Source: an archaeon (lineage in GTDB: Archaea; Thermoproteota; Nitrososphaeria; Nitrososphaerales; Nitrosopumilaceae). Taken from it: a stretch of 5,413 nucleotides of DNA. The position numbers were made by a program, and so were the translations under genes. The first letter of the stretch is position 1, and every line of letters starts with the position of its first letter. The DNA lies in NCBI GenBank assembly GCA_005240025.1, contig SBBK01000080.1, forward strand, positions 1 through 5,413. Reading direction: 5' to 3'. The notes under the pieces are model-generated. The model searched no databases and was not told the origin of the DNA. It worked only from the letters and a program-made list of their open reading frames with translations. Below, piece after piece: positions 5,372-5,413 of the stretch.

Positions 5372-5385
5372 GCGTTTAGTTTTTT
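5363..5385 (+). terminator. T-rich terminator at end of the polymerase gene
   Basis: Two runs of T lie on the plus strand, seven bases at 5363-5369 (within the last two Phe codons and the stop) and six at 5380-5385. Archaeal RNA polymerase stops at such U-tracts without needing a hairpin, and I see none here. A convergent gene ends at the same place, so a stop signal would be useful. Confidence 0.4.
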
Positions 5386-5413
5386 GAGGCGCCTTGTCTC
5401 TATTGATGTGACG
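5368..5413 (-). CDS. C-terminal fragment of a minus-strand gene (runs off right edge)
   Basis: The minus strand is open from the window edge to a TAA at 5370-5368 and reads VTSIETRRLKKLNA at its end. The basic, helix-like composition looks like a genuine protein tail, and the stop overlaps the polymerase stop in TTAG. The same convergent arrangement occurs at 3285-3288. Fourteen residues are too few to name a family, and chance openness over 45 bases is quite possible. Confidence 0.35.
   Translation of the reverse strand, partial: VTSIETRRLKKLNA

Noticed and set aside
1..5413. Defence, mobile, CRISPR or biosynthetic system
   Set aside because: No repeats, transposase or nuclease-effector motifs, or tRNA-linked ends are visible; the recognised genes are ordinary archaeal housekeeping functions.

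Overview
The window is archaeal. It carries deoxyhypusine synthase (hypusine pathway), a PAC2-family proteasome chaperone or activator, the chromatin protein Alba, and a Y-family DNA polymerase ending in a PCNA-binding peptide. Starts are mixed (ATG, GTG, TTG) and Shine-Dalgarno signals are sparse. Protein flavour and moderate base composition best suit a thaumarchaeon (Nitrososphaeria, perhaps a Nitrosopumilales member such as a Nitrosotenuis-like lineage). That placement is an inference from remembered family sequences, not a search result.

Layout. At the extreme left, on the minus strand, are the first 27 codons of what looks like an SMC chromosome-segregation ATPase, running off the edge. 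A 121-bp divergent intergenic region separates it from a plus-strand series: a nitrilase-superfamily gene broken by three single-base deletions (205-960), deoxyhypusine synthase (984-1919), a PAC2 protein (1961-2677) and a LysE/RhtB-type exporter (2677-3288). The last two overlap by one base, and the whole set is tightly packed.

The middle is a minus-strand group read right to left: an unrecognised 82-residue protein (4169-3921), Alba with a long acidic N-terminal extension (3888-3493), and a small putative secreted cysteine-rich protein (3512-3285) whose TTG start lies inside the end of alba. Its stop codon shares the palindrome CTAG with the stop of the exporter. On the right, DNA polymerase IV (4277-5371) runs divergently from the 82-residue gene. 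Its stop overlaps the stop of a further minus-strand gene of which only the C-terminal 14 codons are visible.

Together these are mostly informational and housekeeping genes: chromosome organisation (SMC, Alba), lesion bypass (Pol IV), translation-factor modification (deoxyhypusine synthase) and proteasome function (PAC2). I see no mobile element, CRISPR array, tRNA or rRNA, and no convincing new multi-gene system. The points most worth a second look are the triple frameshift in the nitrilase gene, the HbYX-like C-terminus of the PAC2 protein, the acidic tail on Alba, and the two small unknown proteins. No gene-free stretch exceeds 300 bases.
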